From: CAIUGU01 sp040080215
GTDB taxonomy: Bacteria > Pseudomonadota > Gammaproteobacteria > Steroidobacterales > Steroidobacteraceae
Assembly: GCA_040080215.1 (NCBI GenBank)
Contig: JBEBIT010000008.1
Location: 1 to 64,000 of the forward strand
Direction: 5' to 3'
DNA length: 64,000 nucleotides
A program made the position numbers and the translations under genes. Under the pieces are notes generated by a model. It did not search any database and had not been told where the DNA came from. It saw only the letters and a program-made list of their open reading frames with translations. Below are positions 17,147 to 25,913 of the stretch, piece after piece (position 1 is the stretch's first letter; each line of letters opens with the position of its first letter).

Positions 17147-17890
17147 ATGATCGACTTCATGGCCATACACCGTCGCTTTCACGATTCGCGCCTCCGACGC
17201 GCTGCCGTTGCGTGGCTCGCGAGCTGCCTTTTGTCGCCGGTCGCGTCTTACGCGATGGCGCCCGCAGCAGAAGCCCAGGATCTTTCGGGCACCTGGGAAG
17301 TGCGCTACGACAGCCAGAGCGTGCCTGTGGCCAGGCTTACTGCAAAAGCCAAGGCGGCCAGCGCGGCCATGGCAGTGAAGGACATCGAGTCCCGTCGCTG
17401 GTGCCGCATCGGCGGCATGCCTTTCCTCATGCTCGAATCCCCGTTGCTGATTATCCGCCAGAGCCGTGCCGAGATCGTGGTCGCACCGCAGGTGCAGGCC
17501 GTCGCCCGGCACCTCTATACCGATGGCGTCGCCCGTGCCGACCTCAAGGACTTCGATCCCGCCACGAATGGCTACACGGTGGCTCGCTGGGAAGGCAGCG
17601 TGCTGGTAGCGGAAACGAGCGGCTTCTCGGACCTCGGCATCGTCACGATTCCCGGCGGCGGCTATCGCACGGAGAACTCGCGGCTCGTGGAGCGCTTTCG
17701 GGTGCTCGACGGCGGCAAGCGCTTGTCGGTGACGTCCACGTGGACGGATCCGGGTGTCTTTGCGCAGCCCCATACCTATGAGGTCCGCTATTACCGGGCC
17801 GATGCCGGCGCGAGCGCATCCGCGCAGGCCTGCAATCCCTTCGAGGCCGGCCGCGAGGCATTCTTCGCGCCGGCGTTAGGTAAGAAGTAA
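17147..17890 (+). CDS. Secreted 'DL(S/T)G-x-W' family protein, type 1, first gene of module 1
   Basis: A 247-residue exported protein of unknown function. An N-terminal signal with an arginine-rich start ends near residue 43 (AEAQ), and the mature chain begins DLSGTWEVRYDS. It shares with the protein at 25165 the type 1 block SRRWCRIGGMPFLM and with all members ARHLYTDG, RWEGSVLVAETSGF, IPGGGYRTENSRLVERF, DPGVFAQPHTYE and a C-terminal Cys (ACNPFEAG). It opens an operon with the DUF6152 gene (12-base gap) and a type 2 paralogue. There is no strong ribosome-binding site, and an ATG at 17159 is an alternative start. Two class B palindromes lie upstream. Confidence 0.8.
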   Translation: MIDFMAIHRRFHDSRLRRAAVAWLASCLLSPVASYAMAPAAEAQDLSGTWEVRYDSQSVPVARLTAKAKAASAAMAVKDIESRRWCRIGGMPFLMLESPLLIIRQSRAEIVVAPQVQAVARHLYTDGVARADLKDFDPATNGYTVARWEGSVLVAETSGFSDLGIVTIPGGGYRTENSRLVERFRVLDGGKRLSVTSTWTDPGVFAQPHTYEVRYYRADAGASASAQACNPFEAGREAFFAPALGKK

Positions 17891-17902
17891 GGAGTCCACA
17901 CG

Positions 17903-18295
17903 ATGAAGTTCCATTTCGCCGCGGCGCTTGCGCTTGGCTTTTCGGGTGCTGCGTTCGCGCATCATTCGTTCTCCATGTTCGACATGGACAAGGACGTGAC
18001 GCTGGAAGGCAGCGTCATCGAATACCGCTTCGGGAATCCGCATTCCCACATCATCATCAAGGTTCCTGCCGGCAAGGCACAGGCAGAGTACGCCGGCAAC
18101 TGGGATGTCGAGGGCGGCAGCGCGACCATCATGCGCCGGCAAGGCTGGTCGCGGGAAACCTTCAAGCCGGGTGACGGCATCAAGATAGTCGGGCACCCGA
18201 TGCGCGATGGCACCAAGGGCATTTCACTGTTCTACGCGATCATGCCGGACGGCACCCGCCTGTACCACGACATCGCCCGGCCGAAGGCCGACTGA
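17903..18295 (+). CDS. DUF6152-like secreted protein, module 1
   Basis: A 130-residue exported protein. The signal MKFHFAAALALGFSGAAFA is followed by the family hallmark AHHSFSMFDMDKDVTLEGSV, then FGNPHSHIIIKV, a Trp/Glu segment (NWDVEGGSATIMRRQGW), the FKPGDGIKIVGHPMRDGTKG block and the end GTRLYHDIARPKAD. The paired His at the mature N-terminus and the NPH motif suggest metal or small-ligand binding; no function is established that I know of. It has AAGGAG before its ATG. It lies between two 'DL(S/T)G-x-W' genes, and its closest relative in the window (24710-25123) sits in an equivalent cluster. Confidence 0.85.
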   Translation: MKFHFAAALALGFSGAAFAHHSFSMFDMDKDVTLEGSVIEYRFGNPHSHIIIKVPAGKAQAEYAGNWDVEGGSATIMRRQGWSRETFKPGDGIKIVGHPMRDGTKGISLFYAIMPDGTRLYHDIARPKAD

Positions 18296-18309
18296 TCTGC
18301 GGAGCCAAC

Positions 18310-19083
18310 ATGACCACGCAGACTTCGATGTGGCTGTCCCTCGTGCTTGCGTTGCCGGTGCTGACGGCGACCCAGGCTGTCCATGCGGCGGCCGCGCCGA
18401 ACGTCGATCTCAGCGGCTTCTGGGAGCGGCGCGACACGCAGGGCGGCGGCAGCTTCGGCGGCATGCTGGCCAGTTTGCCAAAGGCAGTGCTCGTGCCGGA
18501 TTTCGTGCCGCCGCGTGCACCCTCCACGCAGGTTGATCCGCCGAGCACCGGCAAGCCGAATGCGGTCGGGGTGCCGTATATCGTCACGACCGGCAACTGC
18601 AGCACGAGTGCCAGCCTCAACATTCCCTTCATGATGACCCACTCCACGCCGATCGACATCGTGCAGGGTGCGGACGAAATCCTGATCGTTCCTGAAATGC
18701 CGGGCGCGCAGCGGATCTACATGGACGGCCGTGCGCATCCCGCGACGGGTCGCGTGGCGCCGACCGGCCTCGGACATTCCGTCGGCCGATGGGAAGGCAA
18801 TGAACTCGTTGTCCATACGGTCGGCATGTCGGCGGGGGGAGGCATTCCGGGCGGGGGCTTTCGCACGCCGGAGACCGAGCTCACGCAGCGCTGGCGTCTC
18901 AAGGAAGGTGGCGCACAGCTCGAGGTCGAGTTCACGTGGGTCGATCCCAAGATCTATGCAAAGCCGCATACCTTCTCGCTGACGTACTTCCGCATGCCTC
19001 AATCGACCTACGCGCTCGAGGAATGGTGCGATTCCGGCGACCCGTTGCAGCGGCAGTCGATCGTCCCCCCGAAGCAGGACTGA
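18310..19083 (+). CDS. Secreted 'DL(S/T)G-x-W' family protein, type 2, module 1
   Basis: A 257-residue exported protein of unknown function. The signal ends near residue 27 (VHAA). The mature chain starts VDLSGFWERRDTQGGGSFGG. Type 2 features, shared with the protein at 25914, are a glycine/serine-rich start, a GNCSTSA or GTCGFPG segment instead of RRWC, QRIYMDGRAHP, GLGHSVGRWEGNELVVHTVG, IPGGGFRTPETELTQRW, DPKIYAKPHTF, WCDSGDP and the end PPKQD. It is the third gene of module 1, with a 14-base gap after DUF6152, and precedes a TIM-barrel gene by 11 bases. Confidence 0.8.
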   Translation: MTTQTSMWLSLVLALPVLTATQAVHAAAAPNVDLSGFWERRDTQGGGSFGGMLASLPKAVLVPDFVPPRAPSTQVDPPSTGKPNAVGVPYIVTTGNCSTSASLNIPFMMTHSTPIDIVQGADEILIVPEMPGAQRIYMDGRAHPATGRVAPTGLGHSVGRWEGNELVVHTVGMSAGGGIPGGGFRTPETELTQRWRLKEGGAQLEVEFTWVDPKIYAKPHTFSLTYFRMPQSTYALEEWCDSGDPLQRQSIVPPKQD

Positions 19084-19094
19084 AGCCGACTCAC

Positions 19095-20042
19095 ATGCCC
19101 TTGCTCAATCGACGGGAATTCTCGCTGGGCCTGCTCGCGGCTGCTGCCGCGTGGCGCACCGCAGAGGCGGCCGGCAAGTTGAGCGCCACGATTGGTGGCG
19201 TGCGCGTCGGTGCGATCACCTACAGTTTCCGCGAGGTGCCGCGGACGCCGGGCAAGGACTTCCTCGAGACGGGCCTCGAGAGCTGCGTGGCATCCGGGCT
19301 GGGCGTTGCCGAGCTGTGGGCCACGATGGTCCAGCCCGACCAGCCGCTGCTGCCGCGGGGTGGCCAGTACGAGATCGACCCGGCGAATGCCGCGATGGTG
19401 AAGGCCCGGGAAGACATTCGTCGTTGGCGCGTCGATACACCGGCATCGTACTGGCAGGGTGTCCGCCGCCGGTTCGACAAAGCCGGCATCGAGCTGATCG
19501 GCTACTCGCTGACGCTGGCCGATGACTTCACCGACGAGGAAATCGACAAAACGCTGCTCGCCGTGCGCGCCATGGGCATCCGCGACATCGGCACGAACCA
19601 GACGCGCGTTTCGATGGGCAAGCGCGTTGCGCCCTTCGCTGACAAGCACGGTGTCCGCCTGTGCTTCCACAACCATGCGAATGTCGACCATCCGAATGAA
19701 GTCGCGACGATTGCCAGCATGGAAGAGGTCCTGGCCCAGTCGAAACACTACATGATCAACCTCGACGTCGGCCATTTCGTGGCCGCCAACCTCGATCCGG
19801 TGGCGTTCATCACCAAGTATCATGGCCGGATCAGCTACCTTCATCTCAAGGACCGCAAGCGCGACAATGGGGCCAACATGCCCTGGGGTCAGGGGGATAC
19901 GCCGCTCAAGGAAGTGCTGCAGCTCGTGAAGAAGGAGCGCTATCCGATCCCGTGCCTCATCGAGTACGAATACAAAGGCGAGCAGTCGCCGCTCGTCGAG
20001 GTTGGCAAGTGTGTGGAATACATCCGTCAGGCGCTGGCCTGA
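19095..20042 (+). CDS. Tat-exported sugar isomerase/epimerase-like TIM-barrel protein
   Basis: A 315-residue xylose-isomerase-like TIM barrel. A short twin-arginine signal (LNRREFSLGLLAAAAAWRTAEA) leads to the barrel, which opens GVRVGAITYSFREVPRTPGK. Later segments are LGVAELWATMVQP, DIGTNQTRVSMGK, RLCFHNHANVDH, INLDVGHFVAANLDPV and SYLHLKDRKRDNG; their acidic and His residues should form the metal site. The C-terminal half (MPWGQGDTPLKEVL, IPCLIEYEYKG) closely resembles the protein at 11978 (LPWGTGDTPVVAAL, FPATIELEYDI), so the two are paralogues. The start at 19095 gives the signal; a longer frame overlaps the previous gene. It is the last gene before the TonB receptor. Confidence 0.85.
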   Translation: MPLLNRREFSLGLLAAAAAWRTAEAAGKLSATIGGVRVGAITYSFREVPRTPGKDFLETGLESCVASGLGVAELWATMVQPDQPLLPRGGQYEIDPANAAMVKAREDIRRWRVDTPASYWQGVRRRFDKAGIELIGYSLTLADDFTDEEIDKTLLAVRAMGIRDIGTNQTRVSMGKRVAPFADKHGVRLCFHNHANVDHPNEVATIASMEEVLAQSKHYMINLDVGHFVAANLDPVAFITKYHGRISYLHLKDRKRDNGANMPWGQGDTPLKEVLQLVKKERYPIPCLIEYEYKGEQSPLVEVGKCVEYIRQALA

Positions 20043-20160
20043 AGGCTTTTCTGTTTTCGATGTATTGATTTGATTGCGTTTTGCAACGTGGCCATGCAGG
20101 GCAGGGGGCTGTCACTGGCTGGCTTGGATTCAGGAACAATAATCAGGGGAGATCCTGCTC

Positions 20161-22419
20161 ATGACCGAGAAAAGACCGGCTATCCATCTTTCGCACCTCA
20201 CCAGGCTGTGCCTGGGACTCGGTGCGCTTACCTTCACGTCGGCCTCGATGGCGCAAGCGCTCGAGGAAGTGGTCGTCACGGCGTTGCGCGTCGAGTCGAA
20301 CGTGCAGAAGACCCCGATCGCGATGGAAGTGCTCGACAGCGACGCACTCAAGGACCAGGGCATCGTCAACGTCGCGACGCTCGCCGCAGTGAGCCCCAGC
20401 GTGAACATCACCGGCTTCGGTGGCGGCACCGTGCTCACGGTGCGCGGTGTCTCGAGCCGTGACACGACCGAGATCGGCGATCCGGCCGTGGTCGTGAGCG
20501 TCGACGGCTTCTACCAGGACCGTTCGTATGCGCTCGGCCTCTCCCAGTACGATCTCGCCCGCATGGAAATCCTGCGCGGACCTCAGGGCACGCTGTATGG
20601 CCGCAATGCGACCGGCGGTGCGATCAACATGTTCACCGTGCGACCGAGCAAGGAAGCCGGCGGCTACGCACAGGCGGACTTCGGCAACTACGGTGCGATC
20701 AATGCAGAAGGTGCCATCAACGTGCCGTTCGGCGACCGCGTGCAGATGCGGGCGTCGTTTGGTTCGCTGTACCACGACGGGTATCGCGACGGCGGCTTCT
20801 TCGGCAAGATGGACGACGCCAACTCCCGCTCGGGGCGGTTGCAGTTTGCCTTCCAGCCCACCGAAAACCTTGATCTGTGGATCCTCGCGCAGCACACCAA
20901 GCAGACGTCGCTTGGCAACTCCGCGAATCTGAGAGGCTATAACGTCCTGCCGGCGACAACCTGCAACATGGTGGCCGCAGGTGCTGTACCGGCAAGAACC
21001 GGACCCTGCCAGCTGGTCAACCACAGCGCGATTCCCGAGCTCGGTGATCCGCAGGTGTATACGAAGTATTACATGTCGCAGCTCAACCTGGATGACACGG
21101 TCGTCAAATGGAATGCGACCCTTCGCACGCCGATCGCGACCATCACGTACCTCGGTGGTTACGACCGTCTGGATTGGGATTCCTACAATCCGGGAGCCAC
21201 CTTCCCGAGTCCGCTCAACGTAGCCACCGTGCAAGCGAACTTCGCCACCGTCTACAACCAGACGGAAAAGCCGCGGACGACGAACCACGAACTGCGGTTC
21301 CAGTCGGTCGACCCGGACGCAAGGTTGACGTGGCAGTTCGGTGCGTTCTACTTCAAGAACGACAACGACCTGGACTCTTTCAACCAGCGTCCGAACGGCA
21401 CGGCGAACCCGACGCCGGTCATCCACTTCATCTACGACGTCGGCATCAAGTCGCTGGCCGAGATGGCCCAGGTGGCGTTCAAGGTGACGGACGACTTCAA
21501 GGTCACGGCCGGCTTCCGGCACAACAAGGACGAGAAGTCGCGCCAGGGTTACTTTGGTGGGTTCCAGTACCTGCCGCCGACGCAGCCGCTGGTCATCAGC
21601 CCCGGAAGCGACATCAGCAAGAACACGTACCACCTCGGCCTCGACTGGCAGCTGAACCCGGACTCGCTCCTCTATGCGAAGTACGGCACAGGCTACAAGT
21701 CGGGCGGCTTCACGGACATCGCGCCGTACGGTCCCGAAGAGATCAAGACCTACGAAGTGGGTTCGAAGAACCGCTTCTTCAACAACCAGGTTCAGTTGAA
21801 CCTGTCGGCCTACCGCAGCGACTACAGCGGCCAGCAGGTGCAACAGATCGTCCAGGGTGGTGGTGGACTCAAGATCGAGAACGCGGGCGAGACCAAGCTG
21901 CAGGGTCTTGAAGCCGAACTCACCATGTCCTCGGACCTTGGACAGCTCGAGTTCAACCTGGCCTACCTCGATGCCGAGTTCACGAAGTTCGACCTTGCGT
22001 ACGGTGCGCCCGTGTTCGACGTCACCCGCCAGGCATGGGCCAGTCTTGCGACGGTCAATGTCGACCTCTCGGGCAATCGTCCGCAGCAGGCCCCGGAGTG
22101 GACGATCGGTGCGGCCGTGCAGCGCTCGTTCAATGTCTGGGACGGCGAGCTGACGACGCGTGTGCAGACCAAGTACCAGACGGAGCAGTTCTACACGTTC
22201 TTCAACCGTCCGGACGACATGCAGAAGGCGTATGCCACCATCAACTTCCTCGCGACGTATGCGCCCACCGGCAGTCCGTGGCAGTTCCAGGCGTACGTGA
22301 ACAACCTGAGCAACGAAACGGTGTTCTCGAACGCGGGTCCCAACGATCGCTCGTTTGTGTACTCCTACACGTATCAGGCGCCGCGCACGTATGGAGGCCG
22401 CGTCAGCTACAAGTGGTAA
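20161..22419 (+). CDS. TonB-dependent outer-membrane receptor
   Basis: A 752-residue outer-membrane active transporter. A signal peptide ends near SMAQA (about residue 35); a TonB-box-like EEVVVTALR follows. The plug domain (about 55-165) contains VLTVRGVSSRD, ILRGPQGTLYGRNATGGAINM, and the rest is a 22-strand barrel ending APRTYGGRVSYKW with the usual terminal aromatic residue. AGGGGAG lies before the ATG. It follows the module 1/TIM-barrel operon after 118 bases and is closed by a strong terminator. Energy would come from TonB-ExbBD, and exbBD genes are at the left end of the window. The substrate is probably the compound degraded by the neighbouring enzymes. Confidence 0.93.
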   Translation: MTEKRPAIHLSHLTRLCLGLGALTFTSASMAQALEEVVVTALRVESNVQKTPIAMEVLDSDALKDQGIVNVATLAAVSPSVNITGFGGGTVLTVRGVSSRDTTEIGDPAVVVSVDGFYQDRSYALGLSQYDLARMEILRGPQGTLYGRNATGGAINMFTVRPSKEAGGYAQADFGNYGAINAEGAINVPFGDRVQMRASFGSLYHDGYRDGGFFGKMDDANSRSGRLQFAFQPTENLDLWILAQHTKQTSLGNSANLRGYNVLPATTCNMVAAGAVPARTGPCQLVNHSAIPELGDPQVYTKYYMSQLNLDDTVVKWNATLRTPIATITYLGGYDRLDWDSYNPGATFPSPLNVATVQANFATVYNQTEKPRTTNHELRFQSVDPDARLTWQFGAFYFKNDNDLDSFNQRPNGTANPTPVIHFIYDVGIKSLAEMAQVAFKVTDDFKVTAGFRHNKDEKSRQGYFGGFQYLPPTQPLVISPGSDISKNTYHLGLDWQLNPDSLLYAKYGTGYKSGGFTDIAPYGPEEIKTYEVGSKNRFFNNQVQLNLSAYRSDYSGQQVQQIVQGGGGLKIENAGETKLQGLEAELTMSSDLGQLEFNLAYLDAEFTKFDLAYGAPVFDVTRQAWASLATVNVDLSGNRPQQAPEWTIGAAVQRSFNVWDGELTTRVQTKYQTEQFYTFFNRPDDMQKAYATINFLATYAPTGSPWQFQAYVNNLSNETVFSNAGPNDRSFVYSYTYQAPRTYGGRVSYKW

Positions 22420-22448
22420 GCCTGGAATAGGGCGCTGTCAGAGACTCC

Positions 22449-22484
22449 AGCCGCGACGTGCTCAAGGCGTCGCGGCTTTTTTTT
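22449..22484 (+). terminator. Rho-independent terminator after the TonB receptor
   Basis: AGCCGCGACG and CGTCGCGGCT form a 10-base stem with a 9-base loop, followed directly by eight T residues (22477-22484). It is 29 bases beyond the receptor stop. Confidence 0.9.
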
Positions 22485-22525
22485 GCTCGATGACGGCAGC
22501 GATGAACCCATTTGCAAGGTGCAGG

Positions 22526-24688
22526 ATGAAGTACCGGATGCCCGTCGCCGTGTTGGTGGCAACACTCTGTTCCCCGCTGGGTGGGTGCGATCGCGATGGG
22601 GCGTCTGCAGGCCAGGCCGACGCCGATTGGCCCGCGTACGGTGGGCATGAAACCGGCGACCGCTATTCGGGCCTCACGCAGATCACGCCTGCCAACGTCA
22701 CCAGCCTCAAGGTCGCGTGGCGCGTCGATCACGCAGGGACCGGCGAATCCCAGACGCAGCCGCTGGTCGTGGGCGGCACCGTGTACACGTATACGCCGGA
22801 CCACAAGGTGCTGGCCCTCGATGCCGCTACAGGCGAACGTCGCTGGCAGTTCGATTCCGGACTCGTCGGCACTGGCCCTGCGCGCGGCCTGACGTGGTGG
22901 ACGGACGGCAAGACGAGCCGCGTGTTTGCAAGCGTAATGAATTACCTCTTTGCGCTCGATCCTGCCACCGGCACGCCGCTGCAGGACTTCGGCGTTCAAG
23001 GCGCGGTCGACTTGCGGCAGGGTCTGCGGGGCGACCCCCACGATCACTTCGTCGCGCTGACTTCGCCCGGCATTGTCTACAAGGACCTCCTCATCGTCGG
23101 CTTCCGCACCAGCGAGACGATGCCTGCGCCGCCCGGCGATATCCGTGCGTACGATGTCCGCACCGGCGAGCTGCGCTGGACTTTCCATACCCTGCCTGAG
23201 GCCAACGAGCCCGGCGCAGGAAGCTGGCCGGGCGACGCTCGTGCAACATCCGGAGCAGCCAACAACTGGGTAGGCATGGTGATCGATGCGGGACGGGGCA
23301 TCGTCTACGTGCCCACCGGATCCGCGGTGCCCGACTTCATCGGCATCGATCGCAAAGGCGACAACCTGTATGCGAACTCGCTGCTGGCGCTCGATGCCGC
23401 GACGGGCAAGCGCCTGTGGCATTTCCAGCTGGTGCACCACGATATCTGGGACCGCGATCCGCCGTCGCCCCCGGTGCTACTCACGATCCGGCGCAATGGC
23501 AAGCAGATCGATGCCGTCGCACAGACGACGAAGCAGGGTTTCGTGTTCGTGTTCGATCGCGTGAGCGGCGAGCCGCTGTTTCCGGTCGAGGAACGCGCCT
23601 ACCCGGCCAGCTCGCTCCCCGGTGAAGTGGCTTCACCTACGCAGCCCTTTCCGGTGCTGCCCGAACCCATCGCGCGGCAGCGGCTGACAGAAGACATGCT
23701 GACGACAAGGACGCCTGAGGCCCATGCTGCGGCGCTGGATCGGTTCCGGACAATGCGCAGCGACGGGCAGTTTGTTCCGCTCGCGCTTGGCAAGCCCACC
23801 GTGGTCTTCCCGGGCTTCGACGGGGGAGCCGAGTGGGGCGGCGCCGCTGTGGATCCGCGGTCGGGCGTGCTGTACGTCAATGCGAACGATGTGGCGTGGA
23901 CCGGCGAGCTCGCACCTAACGTACCCGTCACGGGCGTCGCCGCGTCGCTGTACCAGGTACAGTGCGCCGCGTGTCATGGCGTCGAGCGCAAGGGCTCGCC
24001 ACCCGCGTTTCCGTCACTCGTCGATGTGGGGCGGCGTCTCCCGGCTGCCGACGTTGTGACGGTCATCCGTGACGGGCGAGGCCGGATGCCGCCGTTCGGC
24101 GCGCTGGGCGCGGAATCCATTGCCCTGCTCCAGGATTATCTGGTCACCGGCAACGATCGGCCTCTGCCGAGCCCCGTGGCATCCGCAGGCCCGGTGACTG
24201 CAGCACAGGCCGGCAGGGAGCCGATGACGAGGACGCTGCGCAACCCCAGCTCGCCGGGCAAGTACCGCTTCACGGGGTACCAGAAGTTCCTGGATGCAGA
24301 CGGCTATCCCGCGATCGTACCCCCGTGGGGAACGCTCAACGCCATCGACCTCAACACCGGAAAGTATTTATGGAAGGTGCCGCTCGGCGAATATCCTGAG
24401 CTGGTGGCGCAGGGCATGAAGGACACGGGGTCGGAAAACTACGGTGGCCCGGTCGTTACCGAGGGCGGGCTGGTGTTCATCGGCGCGACGGTGTTCGACC
24501 ACAAGCTGCGCGCATTCGACAGCAGGACCGGGAAGGTGTTGTGGCAGTACGAGCTGCCCTATGCGGGGACCGCGACGCCGGCGGTCTACAGCGTGGCAGG
24601 CAAGCAGTATGTCGTCATTTCCACCAGCAACGCGCGCAACCGCAATGCGCCGCAGGGGAGCGCGCTGATCGCCTTTTCACTTCCGTGA
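22526..24688 (+). CDS. PQQ dehydrogenase (glucose/quinate/shikimate type) with inserted cytochrome c domain
   Basis: A 720-residue lipoprotein (lipobox LGGC, Cys about residue 21) facing the periplasm. The PQQ propeller starts WPAYGGHETGDRYSGLTQIT and carries motifs of the membrane glucose dehydrogenase group: HHDIWDRDPPSPPVLL, TKQGFVFVFDRVSGEPLFPV and a PTQPFPVLP loop. Near residue 479 a cytochrome c domain is inserted (LYQVQCAACHGVERKG, later GRGRMPPFG), after which the last blades resume (PPWGTLNAIDLNTGKYLWKVPLG). Unlike E. coli Gcd it has no five-helix membrane anchor. ATG 22526 has AAGGTG upstream and gives the lipoprotein signal; ATGs at 22490 and 22502 are alternatives. The substrate is unknown. 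Confidence 0.86.
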   Translation: MKYRMPVAVLVATLCSPLGGCDRDGASAGQADADWPAYGGHETGDRYSGLTQITPANVTSLKVAWRVDHAGTGESQTQPLVVGGTVYTYTPDHKVLALDAATGERRWQFDSGLVGTGPARGLTWWTDGKTSRVFASVMNYLFALDPATGTPLQDFGVQGAVDLRQGLRGDPHDHFVALTSPGIVYKDLLIVGFRTSETMPAPPGDIRAYDVRTGELRWTFHTLPEANEPGAGSWPGDARATSGAANNWVGMVIDAGRGIVYVPTGSAVPDFIGIDRKGDNLYANSLLALDAATGKRLWHFQLVHHDIWDRDPPSPPVLLTIRRNGKQIDAVAQTTKQGFVFVFDRVSGEPLFPVEERAYPASSLPGEVASPTQPFPVLPEPIARQRLTEDMLTTRTPEAHAAALDRFRTMRSDGQFVPLALGKPTVVFPGFDGGAEWGGAAVDPRSGVLYVNANDVAWTGELAPNVPVTGVAASLYQVQCAACHGVERKGSPPAFPSLVDVGRRLPAADVVTVIRDGRGRMPPFGALGAESIALLQDYLVTGNDRPLPSPVASAGPVTAAQAGREPMTRTLRNPSSPGKYRFTGYQKFLDADGYPAIVPPWGTLNAIDLNTGKYLWKVPLGEYPELVAQGMKDTGSENYGGPVVTEGGLVFIGATVFDHKLRAFDSRTGKVLWQYELPYAGTATPAVYSVAGKQYVVISTSNARNRNAPQGSALIAFSLP

Positions 24689-24709
24689 GCAGGCGATCAG
24701 CGCGGCGTC

Positions 24710-25123
24710 TTACTCGGCCTTGGGACGAGCGATGTCCGTATACAGCCGCGTGCCGTCCGGCTTGTTGATGTAGAACAGGGCGCCGCCCTTGTTGCCGTCG
24801 CGCAGCGGATGGATCACCGCGTCGATGGGCTCACCGGCCTTCAGGGTCGACTTGGTCCAGCCCTGGCGGCCCATGATGACCGTGCCGCCGCCGCACTCGA
24901 AGTCCCACAGGCCGACCAGCGCCGGGTCGATGCCGGGCGCTGCGTCAACCTTGACGGTCACGTGCACGTGCGGGTTCATCCACTTGTATTCGACTACCGT
25001 GCCCTTCACGGCGACATTCTTGTCCATCTCGAACATGGCAAACGAATGATGGGCGAGGGCCGGCATCGCGATCGCGCCAGCCAGTGCCAGGGAAGCGAGC
25101 CATCGGGAAAGGTTGGGTCTCAT
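24710..25123 (-). CDS. DUF6152-like secreted protein, module 2
   Basis: A 137-residue exported protein and paralogue of the one at 17903. The signal MRPNLSRWLASLALAGAIAMPAL precedes AHHSFAMFEMDKNVAVKGTV; MNPHVHVTVKV, WDFECGGGTVIMGRQGWTKS, IHPLRDGNKGGALFYI and the end GTRLYTDIARPKAE match the sister protein block by block. The last gene of a three-gene leftward operon (26750 to 24710), 41 bases after its neighbour. It is convergent with the PQQ dehydrogenase gene, with 21 bases between stops. A longer frame to 25474 is spurious because it overlaps the preceding gene. Confidence 0.85.
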   Translation of the reverse strand: MRPNLSRWLASLALAGAIAMPALAHHSFAMFEMDKNVAVKGTVVEYKWMNPHVHVTVKVDAAPGIDPALVGLWDFECGGGTVIMGRQGWTKSTLKAGEPIDAVIHPLRDGNKGGALFYINKPDGTRLYTDIARPKAE

Positions 25124-25164
25124 CGCAGTTACTCCGTCAGTAGCCGGGCAGTCCGCTGGCAGTG

Positions 25165-25905
25165 CTATTTCGCGGACGGCGGGTTGGCAAAGAACTCGGC
25201 GCGCTCCTTGTCGAGCGGATCGCAGTCGAGCGTTGTTTGTACTTCGTAGAACTTCGGCGCCCGCGTATAGCGGTACGCGTAGGTGTGCGGCGTCTTGAAG
25301 ACCTTGGGGTCCTCCCAGGTGAACGTGACGATCAGCGCATTGCCGTTGTTCGCGAGGCGATAACGTTCGGTGAGCTTGCTGTCCGTCGTGCGGAACCCGC
25401 CTCCGGGCAGCAGCGTCAGGCCCTTGTCGCCGTCGATGCCGACGGTCGTGACGACGAACGTATTGCCTTCCCAATGCCCGACGGAGTCGCCCGTCGACGT
25501 GAAGTCATAGTCGTCGAGGAGCATGTTGTCCTTGCGGTCGAGGTAGATGTGCCTCGGCGTCGCGCGCGTCTCGAAGTTGACCAGGACCTCGTGGGCGGAC
25601 TGGCGGATGTCGATCGGGCGCGGTGAATCCATGGCCATCGGCATGCCGATGAAGTAGCACCACCTGCGGGAGTTCGCATCCTTGGCCCGGTGTTCGGCAA
25701 TGACGGCAGGCGTGACGGACGGCTGCAGGTTCGCTTGCGGAATATTGCGGCCGTCGTAGGGGAGTTCCCAGAAGCCGCTGATGTTATGCGGATCGAACGA
25801 CGCAGCCGGTGCCGCAGCCTGGGCAGGCAACACCATCGAGAGCGCCGTCGCCACGGTGGCGGCACGCAGCGAGGCGCGTACGAGATTCTTGAGTGCGAAT
25901 GCCAT
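25165..25905 (-). CDS. Secreted 'DL(S/T)G-x-W' family protein, type 1, module 2
   Basis: A 246-residue exported protein of unknown function. Its signal ends near residue 31 (PAQAAA); the mature chain has HNISGFWELPYDGRNIPQ, with Ile-Ser replacing the usual Leu-Ser. It has the type 1 block SRRWCYFIGMPMAM, RHIYLDRKDN, DSVGHWEGNTFVVTTVGI, LPGGGFRTTDSKLTERY, DPKVFKTPHTYAY and the C-terminal DCDPLDKERAEFF. It is the counterpart of the 17147 protein. Its start lies 8 bases past the stop of the upstream type 2 gene, so the two are co-transcribed. GGAG precedes the ATG at 25905; the longer frame to 25977 overlaps the neighbour. Confidence 0.8.
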   Translation of the reverse strand: MAFALKNLVRASLRAATVATALSMVLPAQAAAPAASFDPHNISGFWELPYDGRNIPQANLQPSVTPAVIAEHRAKDANSRRWCYFIGMPMAMDSPRPIDIRQSAHEVLVNFETRATPRHIYLDRKDNMLLDDYDFTSTGDSVGHWEGNTFVVTTVGIDGDKGLTLLPGGGFRTTDSKLTERYRLANNGNALIVTFTWEDPKVFKTPHTYAYRYTRAPKFYEVQTTLDCDPLDKERAEFFANPPSAK

Positions 25906-25913
25906 GGACGTCG

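Noticed and set aside
20143..21843. A 566-residue open reading frame on the minus strand opposite the TonB receptor
   Set aside because: It is an antisense shadow typical of high-GC coding DNA, with unstructured Arg/Val-rich composition and no recognisable domain; the plus-strand receptor explains the sequence.
22432..22440. GCGCTGTCA half-site after the TonB receptor
   Set aside because: No opposite TGACA arm; it overlaps the gap before a terminator rather than a promoter.
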